From Winogradskyella pelagia (GTDB lineage Bacteria > Bacteroidota > Bacteroidia > Flavobacteriales > Flavobacteriaceae), in NCBI RefSeq assembly GCF_017581965.1, contig NZ_JAGEVF010000001.1:1-64000 (forward strand): a DNA stretch of 64,000 nt, read 5' to 3'. Under the pieces are notes generated by a model. The model ran no database searches. It was not told where the DNA came from and saw only the letters and a program-made list of their open reading frames with translations. Positions 7,970 to 15,953 of this stretch are shown here, piece by piece. A program made the position numbers and the translations under genes. Numbering within the stretch: position 1 is the stretch's first letter; each line of letters begins with the position of its first letter.

Positions 7970-8524
7970 ATGAAAACAGATTCCTTACCTCAACTGAAAC
8001 AAGACCTTCAATTTAAAGCAAAAAATGGTATTGATTTTATTTTTGCTGCTGCAATCCTATGGTTGCTTATTTCATACACATGGACGCTTGATTTTTCATC
8101 TTACAATAGAAGCATCCTCACTTTTATGGTTGGTGCCATTCTGTTGCCTCTGGCCTTTGGCCTTTCTAAAGTATTTAAGACTAAGTGGAAACTTAAAGAT
8201 AATCCGCTTCAACCCCTTGGGTTATGGCTAAATTTTGCACAACTCATCTACTTCCCGTTTTTAATTTTCATCCTCATTAAATATCCCGATTATTTTATAA
8301 TGACCTATGCTATTATTACAGGAGCACACTTATTCCCATATGCTTGGCTTTACGATGAAATAGGGTATGCTGTTTTTGCTGTACTTATTGCAGCTGGATC
8401 ACTTTTAATTGCACTTAATTGTACTATTGAAGATATGTGGTATATTCCACTTTATACATCTGTTTTACTTCTAATCTTAGGATTATGGATTTACAGGAAT
8501 TGGTTGAAACTAGCTATGAAATAG
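7970..8524 (+). CDS. Membrane protein, DUF7010-like
   Basis: A 184-residue protein with about six membrane segments starting at residue 23. The order (FAAAILWLLISYTW, MVGAILLPLAFGLSKVF, AQLIYFPFLIFILIKYP, then GAHLFPYAWLY) resembles the DUF7010 family seen near ECF regulators; this assignment is from memory and tentative. It lies 25 bp after the preceding membrane protein and is likely the last gene of the sigma-factor operon. Biochemical role unknown. Confidence 0.6.
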   Translation: MKTDSLPQLKQDLQFKAKNGIDFIFAAAILWLLISYTWTLDFSSYNRSILTFMVGAILLPLAFGLSKVFKTKWKLKDNPLQPLGLWLNFAQLIYFPFLIFILIKYPDYFIMTYAIITGAHLFPYAWLYDEIGYAVFAVLIAAGSLLIALNCTIEDMWYIPLYTSVLLLILGLWIYRNWLKLAMK

Positions 8525-8584
8525 AGTTAATTTGATTAAAAAAACTATCTTATAAGACTATTTGCTGCATTAAGCAGTAAGCCT

Positions 8585-8953
8585 TTGAACTCAGTAAATA
8601 AAAAAGAAATCATTTCAAAAGTCCAAAATAAAAGTGGTGTTAAATGGAAGGTTATTTCCATGCTCAGTATTGTTTGTGCTCTGTTACCATCTGTGATTTT
8701 TAGTTTATGGATTTATACCTTTAACCAAGAATCTAATCCTATTCATCGTAAAGTGGTGTTTAGAAATTATTTTCCTGATGCACTACATGGCAGATGGGAT
8801 ATCACCTATTTGGCAATAGTATGCTGTATTTTGGCCATAATTCTAAGTGGTTGGATAAAAGAATACTGTCCAAAAGTTTGGAGAAGGATACATATCTTTA
8901 TTATTCTAATTAGCAGTATCCTGTTACTTCTTTTTGGGATTACCTTGTTGTAA
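8585..8953 (+). CDS. Hypothetical membrane protein
   Basis: A 122-residue protein, not recognised. There are three hydrophobic segments (about residues 24-43, 73-90 and 102-121) with a soluble stretch (NQESNPIHRKVVFRNYFPDALHGRW) between the first and second. The start is uncertain: the listed TTG (8585) gives the full charged N-terminus, and the next ATG is at 8660, inside the first span. It lies 60 bp after the DUF7010-like gene and may be expressed with it. No function is offered. Confidence 0.5.
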   Translation: MNSVNKKEIISKVQNKSGVKWKVISMLSIVCALLPSVIFSLWIYTFNQESNPIHRKVVFRNYFPDALHGRWDITYLAIVCCILAIILSGWIKEYCPKVWRRIHIFIILISSILLLLFGITLL

Positions 8954-9062
8954 GCATTAAATACATATTAGTTTTTGCGTTAATTGGTAATAGAAAAATT
9001 TTCATCTTCTGTAAAATTCTTACCTTCATCAATAATGAGTAATTAATCCTAAATCAATTCTT

Positions 9063-10802
9063 ATGATTTCAAAATATGTGTCACTTCTTTCAATACTCTT
9101 TTGTGGCTTATCCGTCTGTGCTCAAACCTATATCTCTAATGTGACGGTTGTAGATGTAGAAAAACAAAAATTAATACCCAATCAAACTGTGGTCATAACG
9201 GATGACCTAATTTCAGTAATTGATAAGGCTAAACGTGTTAGAATCCCTGAAGGTTCGACACTAATTGACGGCTCAGGTAAATATCTCATGCCAGGTATGG
9301 TGGATGCGCACATTCACTTTTTCCAAAATGGAGGATTGTACACAAGACCAGATGTTGTAGACTTACGAAAATATAAATCTTATGAGGAGGAATTGGCCCT
9401 TGCTAAATCCGATATGGAACATAAACTTCGACGCTATCTTAAAAATGGTATTACTACCGTAATTGATGTTGGTGCTAATTACCATTTTTTAAAGCAGCGA
9501 AATGATTTTACAGATAAAGATTTTGCGCCTTCAATATTTATTACCGGACCACTTCTTACCACCTATGAACCTTCAGTCTATGAAAATCTTGGTGATGACG
9601 AACCTTTTACCCTAACCAAATCCATTGAAGATGGTGTTGAAGGTGTAAAGGCCCAACTCCCTTTTAACACGGACTTTATAAAAATCTGGTATATCGCAGG
9701 TGCAGACGGTTTAAGTATAGAAGAAAGTGCTAAAAAGAACTTACCAATAGTAAAGGCCATTATAGAAGAAGCTCATAAGCACAACTTAAAAGTTGCCGTG
9801 CATGCCACCCAACGTATAACCGCCCAGCTCGCAGTTGAAAATGGCGCGGACTTTTTGGTGCATAGCGTAGATGATGAAGTGGTTAAACAAGATTTTGTAG
9901 ATCTTCTAAAGGCGAAAAATACAATTCTTTGCCCTACTCTAGTGGTCCATGCTGGTTATATGAAAACATTTGGGCAAAATCATAGCTTTAGCCGTCATGA
10001 ATTTCGCCAGGCAGACCCTTATCAATTAGGGTCGCTATTAGATCTAAAGCATTTAGAAGATACCGCATTGGTTAATGGTCTAAAAAGTTATGCCAATTCA
10101 CCTCAAGGAGCTGCATCCTTAAAAAAAGCAGATTCCATTAGTATGGTTAACCTCAAGCTCTTATCCGATGCAGGAGTAATCATAGCAACAGGTACTGATG
10201 CTGGTAATATTGGGACTTTACACGTATCCTCCTATATAGCCGAACTTAAAGCCATGCAAAATAGCGGAATGAGCAACTGGGAAATTCTAAAAGCTTCTAC
10301 AATTAATGGAGCAAAGATCTTTGATAAAGCAACTGATTTTGGGACGGTTAATGTTGGGAAAAAAGCAAATCTAGTATTACTAGATGCTAACCCAATCGAC
10401 GATATTAGCAACGTTTCTAAAATTCATAGCGTTATAAATAAGGGGACAGTATTTAATCCAGAAACACTCATAAAAGATTCTCCTTCGGATTTAGCACAAC
10501 GGCAATTAAATGCCTATAACTTTAGAGATATAGAAGCCTTTTTGGAACCTTACCATGACGATGTAGAAGTCTATTCATTTCCAAACCAATTATTGTACAA
10601 AGGGAAGGCGACGATGAGAGAGCAGTACACTGGGATGTTTAATAACACACCTAACCTCCATTGCGAACTCAAAGAGCGCATTGTTCAGGGCCAAACCGTT
10701 ATAGATAAAGAACGTGTGCAATTTGGCGATAGAATTCTTGAGGCTGTGGCCATATACACTATTGAAGACAACAAGATTAAACGTGTGTATTTTATTCAGT
10801 AA
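9063..10802 (+). CDS. Secreted amidohydrolase fused to a SnoaL-like domain
   Basis: A 579-residue protein with signal peptide (to about residue 21). The amidohydrolase part (about 25-465) has the metal-site HxH in DAHIHF (His83, His85), a later His in LKVAVHAT, GADFLVHS, and the strand-8 Asp in TGTDAGN, followed by KKANLVLLDANP that closes the composite domain. A C-terminal segment (about 475-579), from LAQRQLNAYNFRDIEAFLEPY to IKRVYFIQ, reads as a SnoaL/NTF2-like domain, an uncommon fusion. Probably an imidazolonepropionase-like or prolidase-type hydrolase acting in the periplasm; the substrate is not deducible. Confidence 0.85.
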   Translation: MISKYVSLLSILFCGLSVCAQTYISNVTVVDVEKQKLIPNQTVVITDDLISVIDKAKRVRIPEGSTLIDGSGKYLMPGMVDAHIHFFQNGGLYTRPDVVDLRKYKSYEEELALAKSDMEHKLRRYLKNGITTVIDVGANYHFLKQRNDFTDKDFAPSIFITGPLLTTYEPSVYENLGDDEPFTLTKSIEDGVEGVKAQLPFNTDFIKIWYIAGADGLSIEESAKKNLPIVKAIIEEAHKHNLKVAVHATQRITAQLAVENGADFLVHSVDDEVVKQDFVDLLKAKNTILCPTLVVHAGYMKTFGQNHSFSRHEFRQADPYQLGSLLDLKHLEDTALVNGLKSYANSPQGAASLKKADSISMVNLKLLSDAGVIIATGTDAGNIGTLHVSSYIAELKAMQNSGMSNWEILKASTINGAKIFDKATDFGTVNVGKKANLVLLDANPIDDISNVSKIHSVINKGTVFNPETLIKDSPSDLAQRQLNAYNFRDIEAFLEPYHDDVEVYSFPNQLLYKGKATMREQYTGMFNNTPNLHCELKERIVQGQTVIDKERVQFGDRILEAVAIYTIEDNKIKRVYFIQ

Positions 10803-10811
10803 TTAAAATTT

Positions 10812-11246
10812 ATGCAGCAAGGATTTATTTTACTAATTGCTTGTTTTTTATGTAGCTTCGTTGGGAGCACCCAAGACTTTAGAATAACTAACGGTGTTGC
10901 TTTTGTTAATGATACAGCTTATGTGAAAATTGAAAAAAAGAACAAGAAGAACTATAGCATCTATAATATAGAATCTGGTGAAAAGTTACTTATTATCAAC
11001 CTTTTTAAGGTTTATAATAGTTTTTCAAAAAGTAAACATAAACTTCCTCGGGTATTTTTTGTTAGGCTTAAAGAAAACATGGTATTTGAAGTAGACATTC
11101 AAAATAAATTAGATTTAATCTCTTTTCTCTATAATTATAAACTGATTTCGATTGACGGTAATGTTAACGAAAAAATGCTTGTTAGGCATTTAAATTATAA
11201 CGAAAAATATGCAATACTTAAATCCTCAAAAAAATCTAATAATTGA
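10812..11246 (+). CDS. Hypothetical secreted protein
   Basis: A 144-residue protein, not recognised. The N-terminus MQQGFILLIACFLCSFVGS is a good signal peptide. The mature part is Lys-rich (KIEKKNKKNYSIYN, FSKSKHK) with beta-type alternation and no cysteines after the signal. It begins 9 bp after the amidohydrolase stop and is probably co-transcribed with it. Some resemblance to small flavobacterial secreted proteins that bind nothing known; no function is proposed. Confidence 0.55.
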   Translation: MQQGFILLIACFLCSFVGSTQDFRITNGVAFVNDTAYVKIEKKNKKNYSIYNIESGEKLLIINLFKVYNSFSKSKHKLPRVFFVRLKENMVFEVDIQNKLDLISFLYNYKLISIDGNVNEKMLVRHLNYNEKYAILKSSKKSNN

Positions 11247-11327
11247 TGAACAGTTCCCACAACAGCCAGATTTAATCCTCATAAATTCTTAGATTTATTA
11301 TCTTTAAATCACAACAACGAGTTATTT

Positions 11328-11678
11328 ATGCAACGAAAATGTCCAGAATGTGGAGATAAAATTATTGGCAGAGCCGATAAGAAATTCTGCAGTGATTCTT
11401 GCAGAAATGCACATAACAATAGGCTTAATCAAGACCATTCTAAGTTACTACGAAATACTAATAACCGTTTGCGTAAAAACTATAGAATATTACAAAGGCT
11501 CAATCCTAAAAAAACAACCAAGTGTCCCAAAGCCAAATTAATAGAAAGAGGCTTCGATTTTAATCTTTTTACCAGTATCTACACTACTAAAGCTGGGGCA
11601 ACCTATTATTTTGTCTATGATCAAGGCTATTTACCTTTAGAAGGTGATTTTTATGCCTTAGTAAAAAAAGATGGTTAA
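11328..11678 (+). CDS. Small zinc-ribbon protein
   Basis: A 116-residue protein. Its N-terminus carries two Cys pairs, CPECG (Cys5, Cys8) and CSDSC (about Cys21, Cys25), separated by IIGRADKKF: a compact zinc ribbon as in DUF2116-type proteins. A basic helical middle (KLLRNTNNRLRKNYRILQRLNPKKTTK) and a C-terminal domain (FDFNLFTSIYTTKAGATYYFVYDQGYLPLE) follow. Likely a nucleic-acid-associated or regulatory protein (inference). It converges on the CBS gene with a 4-bp overlap of 3' ends. Confidence 0.75.
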   Translation: MQRKCPECGDKIIGRADKKFCSDSCRNAHNNRLNQDHSKLLRNTNNRLRKNYRILQRLNPKKTTKCPKAKLIERGFDFNLFTSIYTTKAGATYYFVYDQGYLPLEGDFYALVKKDG

Positions 11679-12160
11679 TTACTACTATTGGTCTTACTAT
11701 TCCAGTTGACACCTTTAAGTTGCAAGGCGGCTTTAAGGATATCCTTTTGACTTATTTGACCAACTAATTTCCCGTTTTCGACGATTGGGAACCGTCGTCT
11801 CTTAGAGTTTAAGAATTTATTAGCCGCATCGAATACATCCATGTTACCATCTATGGTCTCTACATCACGCGCCATTCGTTTCTCAACATTATCGTGTTCT
11901 AAAGGCATATTGTAATACCGACTTTCACTTAGTTGTTTTAAGCAATCCCCTTCAGAAATAATTCCAACAAGTTCATTGCTCCCATTTACAACAGGACCAC
12001 CTGAAATCTTATACTTAATTAATGACTCCACTACTTCTTGTACAGACTGATCTGGCTTAAAGGTAATAAGCTTGGTAGTCATATAATCCTTAACCTTTAA
12101 TGCTGTGGGCGCCGCAGTATTTTGCTGCTTGCGTGACCCTTGAAAACTTTTTATGCCCAT
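11675..12160 (-). CDS. CBS domain pair protein
   Basis: A 161-residue protein consisting of a basic N-terminal tail (about 22 residues) and a CBS pair. CBS1 (about 24-85) has VKDYMTTKLITFKPDQSVQEV and GGPVVNGSNELVGIISEGDCL; CBS2 (about 95-150) has ANKFLNSKRRRFPIVENGKLVGQISQKDIL. Such stand-alone pairs bind adenine nucleotides and act as energy sensors or regulators (family knowledge); the partner is unknown. Its promoter lies in the 12161-12221 gap, divergent from the SDR gene. Confidence 0.88.
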   Translation of the reverse strand: MGIKSFQGSRKQQNTAAPTALKVKDYMTTKLITFKPDQSVQEVVESLIKYKISGGPVVNGSNELVGIISEGDCLKQLSESRYYNMPLEHDNVEKRMARDVETIDGNMDVFDAANKFLNSKRRRFPIVENGKLVGQISQKDILKAALQLKGVNWNSKTNSSN

Positions 12161-12221
12161 ATTGGATTAATTTAGTGTGTCCTTGAAAGTTACTTAAAAT
12201 TAATGATTTAACAAAACACCC

Positions 12222-12249
12222 TTGGTGCTGGACATAATACGTAACTTTG
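12222..12249 (+). promoter_or_regulatory. Bacteroidota promoter for the SDR gene
   Basis: TTG (12222-12224), a 17-bp spacer, then TAACTTTG (12242-12249) fit the Bacteroidota consensus TTG-N17-23-TAnnTTTG exactly. Transcription should start near 12255, which excludes the in-frame TTG at 12222 as a start codon and points to the TTG at 12267. Confidence 0.7.
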
Positions 12250-12266
12250 CCAAAATTGAAATCTAT

Positions 12267-13076
12267 TTGAAACCGAAAATCTCTATATTAGGTTGTGGGT
12301 GGCTGGGTTTAGATTTGGCCAAGTTGCTCGTAAACTCAGGATATGACGTTAAAGGCTCGACAACAACTAAAGCCAAACTCAAACAATTACAAGAGAATGC
12401 CATAAGGCCATTTCATATAGAACTGACTGAAGATGGCATTACAGGAAACTTTACTGCTTTTCTTTCAGAATGCGATATTTTGATTCTTGCTATTCCACCA
12501 GGATTAAGGAAAAACCCAAATAAAAGTCATGTTAAGGAGATGCAACATGTGGTCAAAGCCTTGCAAAGGTCTACAGTAAAAAAGTTAGTATATGTGAGCT
12601 CAACCTCTGTATTTAAAGATGATTTTCACTTTCCGATAATTTCAGAAAAAACTGCTCCTAACAGCACTAACAACTCAGCACAACAACTTATTGAGATTGA
12701 ACAATTATTATCTTCAATCCCTCAAATAAAAACTACCATTATACGATTTTCTGGTTTGGTGGGCGAAGACAGGCACCCTGGTTACTACCTTCGAGGCCGC
12801 AAAAATATTTCAAATCCAGAAGCACCAATCAACTTAATTCATAAAACGGATTGTATTGCCATCATATCACAAATCATAAACCAAAATATTTGGGATGAAG
12901 CTTTCAATGCTTCATATCCTAACCATCCTGAAAGAAAAACGTACTATACCGAATTTTGTAATACACGTCAATTACCTGTTCCTAGTTTCTCCATGTCACA
13001 AAAAAGCAAAGGAAAAATAATTGACAGTTCATATTTGGTACAAACTTTGAGCTATAGCTTTAACAAAGCACCATAA
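12267..13076 (+). CDS. NAD(P)-binding SDR protein, YeeZ-like
   Basis: An atypical short-chain dehydrogenase/reductase of about 269 residues. The Rossmann motif ISILGCGWLGLDLA (GxGxxG) is at the very N-terminus, followed by CDILILAIPPG and VKKLVYVSSTSVF (the strand before the catalytic region), and a C-terminal part with FNASYPNHPERKTYY. This matches nucleoside-diphosphate-sugar epimerase-like proteins of the YeeZ type; substrate unknown. I place the start at TTG 12267 because an excellent promoter spans 12222-12249 and because the Rossmann strand begins three residues later. The gene is divergent from the CBS protein. Confidence 0.82.
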   Translation: MKPKISILGCGWLGLDLAKLLVNSGYDVKGSTTTKAKLKQLQENAIRPFHIELTEDGITGNFTAFLSECDILILAIPPGLRKNPNKSHVKEMQHVVKALQRSTVKKLVYVSSTSVFKDDFHFPIISEKTAPNSTNNSAQQLIEIEQLLSSIPQIKTTIIRFSGLVGEDRHPGYYLRGRKNISNPEAPINLIHKTDCIAIISQIINQNIWDEAFNASYPNHPERKTYYTEFCNTRQLPVPSFSMSQKSKGKIIDSSYLVQTLSYSFNKAP

Positions 13077-13192
13077 TTATTAATGGATTTTTAAGTCCTT
13101 TTATATTTAATTTTTATAGTTTTAGCCCCTTGAAAATAATAGCTTAAACACGGATAGCGCAAGCCTATCCATTTTAATAAATTCAAACTAAA

Positions 13193-13903
13193 ATGAAACA
13201 GATTTTAACTGTACTAGTAGTAGTTTCACTATCGTTTAGCGTATTTGCTCAATCTACGGCAGAATTAAAGCAACACTACGAAACGTATTACCTAGAAATG
13301 AAAAAACAAGGTGATGTTCAAGGCGTAATCAACGCAATAACACACCTAAATATCCTAGAACCGTCAGTGGCTAGAAGGGATACCTTAGCGTATCTATATC
13401 TCTCAGAAGGTAGATATATTCAGGCCATCAACACTATCGGTGTAGATAAAAACCCAACAGATTCAGATATGAATGTTGAAGTAAAGGCCTTAGCTCTAAA
13501 AAATCTCAATCAACCTAAAATGGCCTTAGAACATTTTGAGATTCTTAACCAACGTAAGCCCAATGTCTTTTTAGCTTACGAGATAGCCGACATGAAAATT
13601 CAGACAGGAGACCTTGCTGGGGCAAGAACGAATTTAGATTATGCTATGGCGAATGTAAAAGATGATATGAAACGCGCATTTTACGAGACACAGCAACCCT
13701 ATGAAACATCCATGAAAGCTGCATTAATGTATTTAAATGGACTGCTAACATTCGCGGAAGACAAAACAGCAAATATAGATGCTGCTCTAAAACTTATGAA
13801 TGATGCCTTGGCTATTGACCCAAACTTTAATATGGCTAAAATGTCTAGACAAGCTTTAGAGGCTCAAAAAGGGCAACAGGCAACTGCGCCTACAAAGCAA
13901 TAA
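13193..13903 (+). CDS. TPR-containing periplasmic protein
   Basis: A 236-residue protein with a clear signal peptide (to about residue 19, SVFAQ). The mature part consists of helical repeats: TAELKQHYETYYLEMKKQ, VINAITHLNILEP, LAYLYLSEGRYIQAINTIG, VKALALKNLNQPKMALEHFE and a final INPNFNMAK-like repeat, consistent with degenerate tetratricopeptide units throughout. It likely acts as a scaffold or assembly factor in the periplasm; no partner is evident. A strong terminator follows at 13923. Confidence 0.78.
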   Translation: MKQILTVLVVVSLSFSVFAQSTAELKQHYETYYLEMKKQGDVQGVINAITHLNILEPSVARRDTLAYLYLSEGRYIQAINTIGVDKNPTDSDMNVEVKALALKNLNQPKMALEHFEILNQRKPNVFLAYEIADMKIQTGDLAGARTNLDYAMANVKDDMKRAFYETQQPYETSMKAALMYLNGLLTFAEDKTANIDAALKLMNDALAIDPNFNMAKMSRQALEAQKGQQATAPTKQ

Positions 13904-13922
13904 ACTGCATATATAATAAAAC

Positions 13923-13950
13923 AAAAAGCAGCTAATAGCTGCTTTTTTTA
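13923..13950. terminator. Bidirectional intrinsic terminator
   Basis: AAAAAGCAGC (13923-13932), loop TAATA, GCTGCTTTTT (13938-13947) and a T run. The A tract before the stem gives the - strand a U run too, so it can serve both the TPR gene (+) and the convergent lipoprotein gene (-). Confidence 0.85.
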
Positions 13951-13968
13951 TTCTCTTAATTCTAAGAT

Positions 13969-14493
13969 TTATTCAGGTTGAATACTGTCGAATAAATCCC
14001 GTTCTAATTTTTTGTTAATCTGAAAATTTAGATTTGCAAAAGCCACAAACAACTGTTTAATACTTTTTAATTGATCTTGAATTTTTATATTGTCTAAGAT
14101 TAAATCGTCATTTAATTTTAGCAGTGCCGTAACCACTACACCAACACGCGATGATATTGGGTTTGTGTTAAGTACCTCAGGCATACTTTCTTGCAACTCC
14201 TGCACAAAAGTCATTATTATCTCACGTTCTCCGTTGAATAGAGATAAATCACCTTGCTTTAAATAACTTATCTGTGTCGCTAACTGCTGATACTTTTGCC
14301 AATCAGCGACGGCATTCTCTCCCTCGGTACTTAAGGCATAATCCGTATAACTTAATTGCTCTATTTTTTTAGGTGTTAACCCTGAAGGTTCTTTGGTTTC
14401 AGCAGACGCCTCTAGGTTTTCTTTTTGTGCACCATTTCCACAAGCCTGTCCTAGTAAAAGCAGTATAATCACTATTAGTTTTATGGATCTCAT
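13969..14493 (-). CDS. Putative lipoprotein of unknown function
   Basis: A 174-residue protein with a lipoprotein-type signal: a hydrophobic stretch VIILLLL then GQACGNG, with Cys18 the likely lipidated residue (the -2 position is Gln, a little unusual). The mature part starts with a charged low-complexity region (QKENLEASAETKEPS), then a helical domain (about 60-170) rich in Leu/Gln/Asn. Not recognised as a named family. It diverges from tdh and converges on the TPR gene. Confidence 0.65.
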   Translation of the reverse strand: MRSIKLIVIILLLLGQACGNGAQKENLEASAETKEPSGLTPKKIEQLSYTDYALSTEGENAVADWQKYQQLATQISYLKQGDLSLFNGEREIIMTFVQELQESMPEVLNTNPISSRVGVVVTALLKLNDDLILDNIKIQDQLKSIKQLFVAFANLNFQINKKLERDLFDSIQPE

Positions 14494-14662
14494 TTTATAT
14501 AAAATAGGCCTAAAGATACTGAAACTAATATATTCTTATAATATTGTTTTGGCCGCGAATAATATTAGCAAATTATCAACAAAAGACCTTTATTTCTGAT
14601 AATTTTAATACCTGCCTTGATGCTTTCTGTTTATTTTTGAGAACTCTTTAATCCTTTTCAAC

Positions 14663-15610
14663 ATGCCTAAAATTTTAATCCTAGGAGCTTGCGGCCAAAT
14701 AGGTACAGAATTAACCACCAAACTACGGTCTATCCATGGTAAGAATAATGTTATAGCCAGCGATATTAACACACGTAATCTAGAACTTGTACATTCTGGA
14801 CCCTTTGAAATTATAGATGCCAAAAATTTTAATGCTGTTAGGGACTGTTGTATAGATTATAAAATTGATACGGTTTACCTTATGGCAGCCTTGTTAAGTG
14901 CTACGGGCGAAAAGTACCCTATGGAAGCATGGGATTTAAATATGAATTCGCTTTTTCATGTACTTAACTTGGCAAAGGATGGTACAATTAAACGCATATT
15001 TTGGCCTTCAAGTATCGCAGTATTTGGACCTACCACACCTAAGGTTAATACACCACAGCATACTATTTGCGAACCAACAACCGTATACGGCATCACTAAA
15101 CAGGTTGGTGAACGTTGGTGCGAGTATTATCACAATAAACTAGGAGTTGATGTAAGAAGTTTGAGATATCCTGGCATTATAAGCCATAAAGCTATGCCTG
15201 GAGGCGGTACTACAGATTATGCTGTTGAAATTTATCACGAAGCTATTAAAACAGGTCATTACAACTGTTTCTTATCTGAGCATACAGAACTTCCAATGAT
15301 TTTTATGGAAGATGCCATTAAGGCTACCATAGATTTGATGGAAGCTGACGCAAAAGCGCTCTCTATACGTTCTTCCTATAACTTAGCATCAATAAGTTTT
15401 ACTCCAGAAGATTTAGCTAACAGTATTAAAACGCACTTACCAGATTTTACTATTGAATATAATCCAGACTTTAGACAGGCTATTGCGGATTCTTGGCCAT
15501 CATCCATAGATGATAGTGTTGCACAAGAGGACTGGAATTGGAGTGCTCAATATAGTTTAGAGGCCATGACTGCCGAAATGTTGCAGCAATTAAAGCTGAG
15601 GTATAAGTAA
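14663..15610 (+). CDS. tdh: L-threonine 3-dehydrogenase, SDR (GalE-like) type
   Basis: A 315-residue NAD-dependent enzyme converting L-threonine to 2-amino-3-oxobutyrate, the first step of threonine catabolism to glycine. The N-terminal ILGACGQIGTEL is the GxxGxxG NAD site, VYLMAALLSATGE follows, and FWPSSIAVFGPTTP and VYGITKQVGERW supply the Ser and the YxxxK pair. C-terminal FRQAIADSWPSSIDDS is characteristic of the Flavobacterium frigidimaris-type threonine dehydrogenase rather than the zinc enzyme. Length is right for the family. The gene stands alone, divergent from a lipoprotein gene. Confidence 0.88.
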   Translation: MPKILILGACGQIGTELTTKLRSIHGKNNVIASDINTRNLELVHSGPFEIIDAKNFNAVRDCCIDYKIDTVYLMAALLSATGEKYPMEAWDLNMNSLFHVLNLAKDGTIKRIFWPSSIAVFGPTTPKVNTPQHTICEPTTVYGITKQVGERWCEYYHNKLGVDVRSLRYPGIISHKAMPGGGTTDYAVEIYHEAIKTGHYNCFLSEHTELPMIFMEDAIKATIDLMEADAKALSIRSSYNLASISFTPEDLANSIKTHLPDFTIEYNPDFRQAIADSWPSSIDDSVAQEDWNWSAQYSLEAMTAEMLQQLKLRYK

Positions 15611-15626
15611 ATAAGGCATTTTATTG

Positions 15627-15698
15627 TGGCCTTACCAGGACTCGAACCTGGATCTAAAGTTTAGGAAACTCTTATTCTATCCCTTGAACTATAAGGCC
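15627..15698 (-). tRNA. tRNA-Arg (anticodon CCU)
   Basis: A 72-nt cloverleaf on the - strand. The acceptor stem is GGCCTTA/TAAGGCC with discriminator A, the D stem is GTTC/GAAT, the anticodon stem AGAGT/ACTTT encloses loop TTCCTAA with anticodon CCT, and the T arm is CCAGG-TTCGAGT-CCTGG. CCA is not encoded beyond the discriminator. It reads AGG codons. Confidence 0.93.
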
Positions 15699-15728
15699 TG
15701 TTTTTAATAGGGTGGCTATATACTAAAA

Positions 15729-15755
15729 ACAAAAAGCCACTACTAAAGTGGCTTT
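15729..15755 (-). terminator. Intrinsic terminator between the two tRNA genes
   Basis: AAAGCCACT (15733-15741) and AGTGGCTTT (15747-15755) form a 9-bp stem. Read on the - strand it is followed by TTGTTTTT, so it would end the tRNA-Asn transcript before tRNA-Arg. Confidence 0.75.
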
Positions 15756-15760
15756 GTTTG

Positions 15761-15834
15761 CTCCTCAGGTTGGGCTCGAACCAACGACCCTCTGATTAAC
15801 AGTCAGATGCTCTAACCAACTGAGCTACTGAGGA
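15761..15834 (-). tRNA. tRNA-Asn (anticodon GUU)
   Basis: A 74-nt cloverleaf on the - strand. Acceptor TCCTCAG/CTGAGGA with discriminator G, D arm GCTC-AGTTGGTTA-GAGC, anticodon stem TCTGA/TCAGA around loop CTGTTAA with anticodon GTT, and T arm TTGG-TTCGAGC-CCAA. CCA is not encoded. Confidence 0.95.
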
Positions 15835-15953
15835 AGTTGTTACGCTTAAAAAGTTTTATTTAAGCGGTTGCAAATATACCTCTTTTTTATTTTTATCAAA
15901 ATATAAATTTAAAAATAATAATCGGCTCCTCAACAATCTATAGTGGTTAAATC

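Noticed and set aside
8025..8231. 68-residue frame overlapping the DUF7010-like gene in another phase
   Set aside because: Contained in a longer gene with continuous membrane-span periodicity; no start signal.
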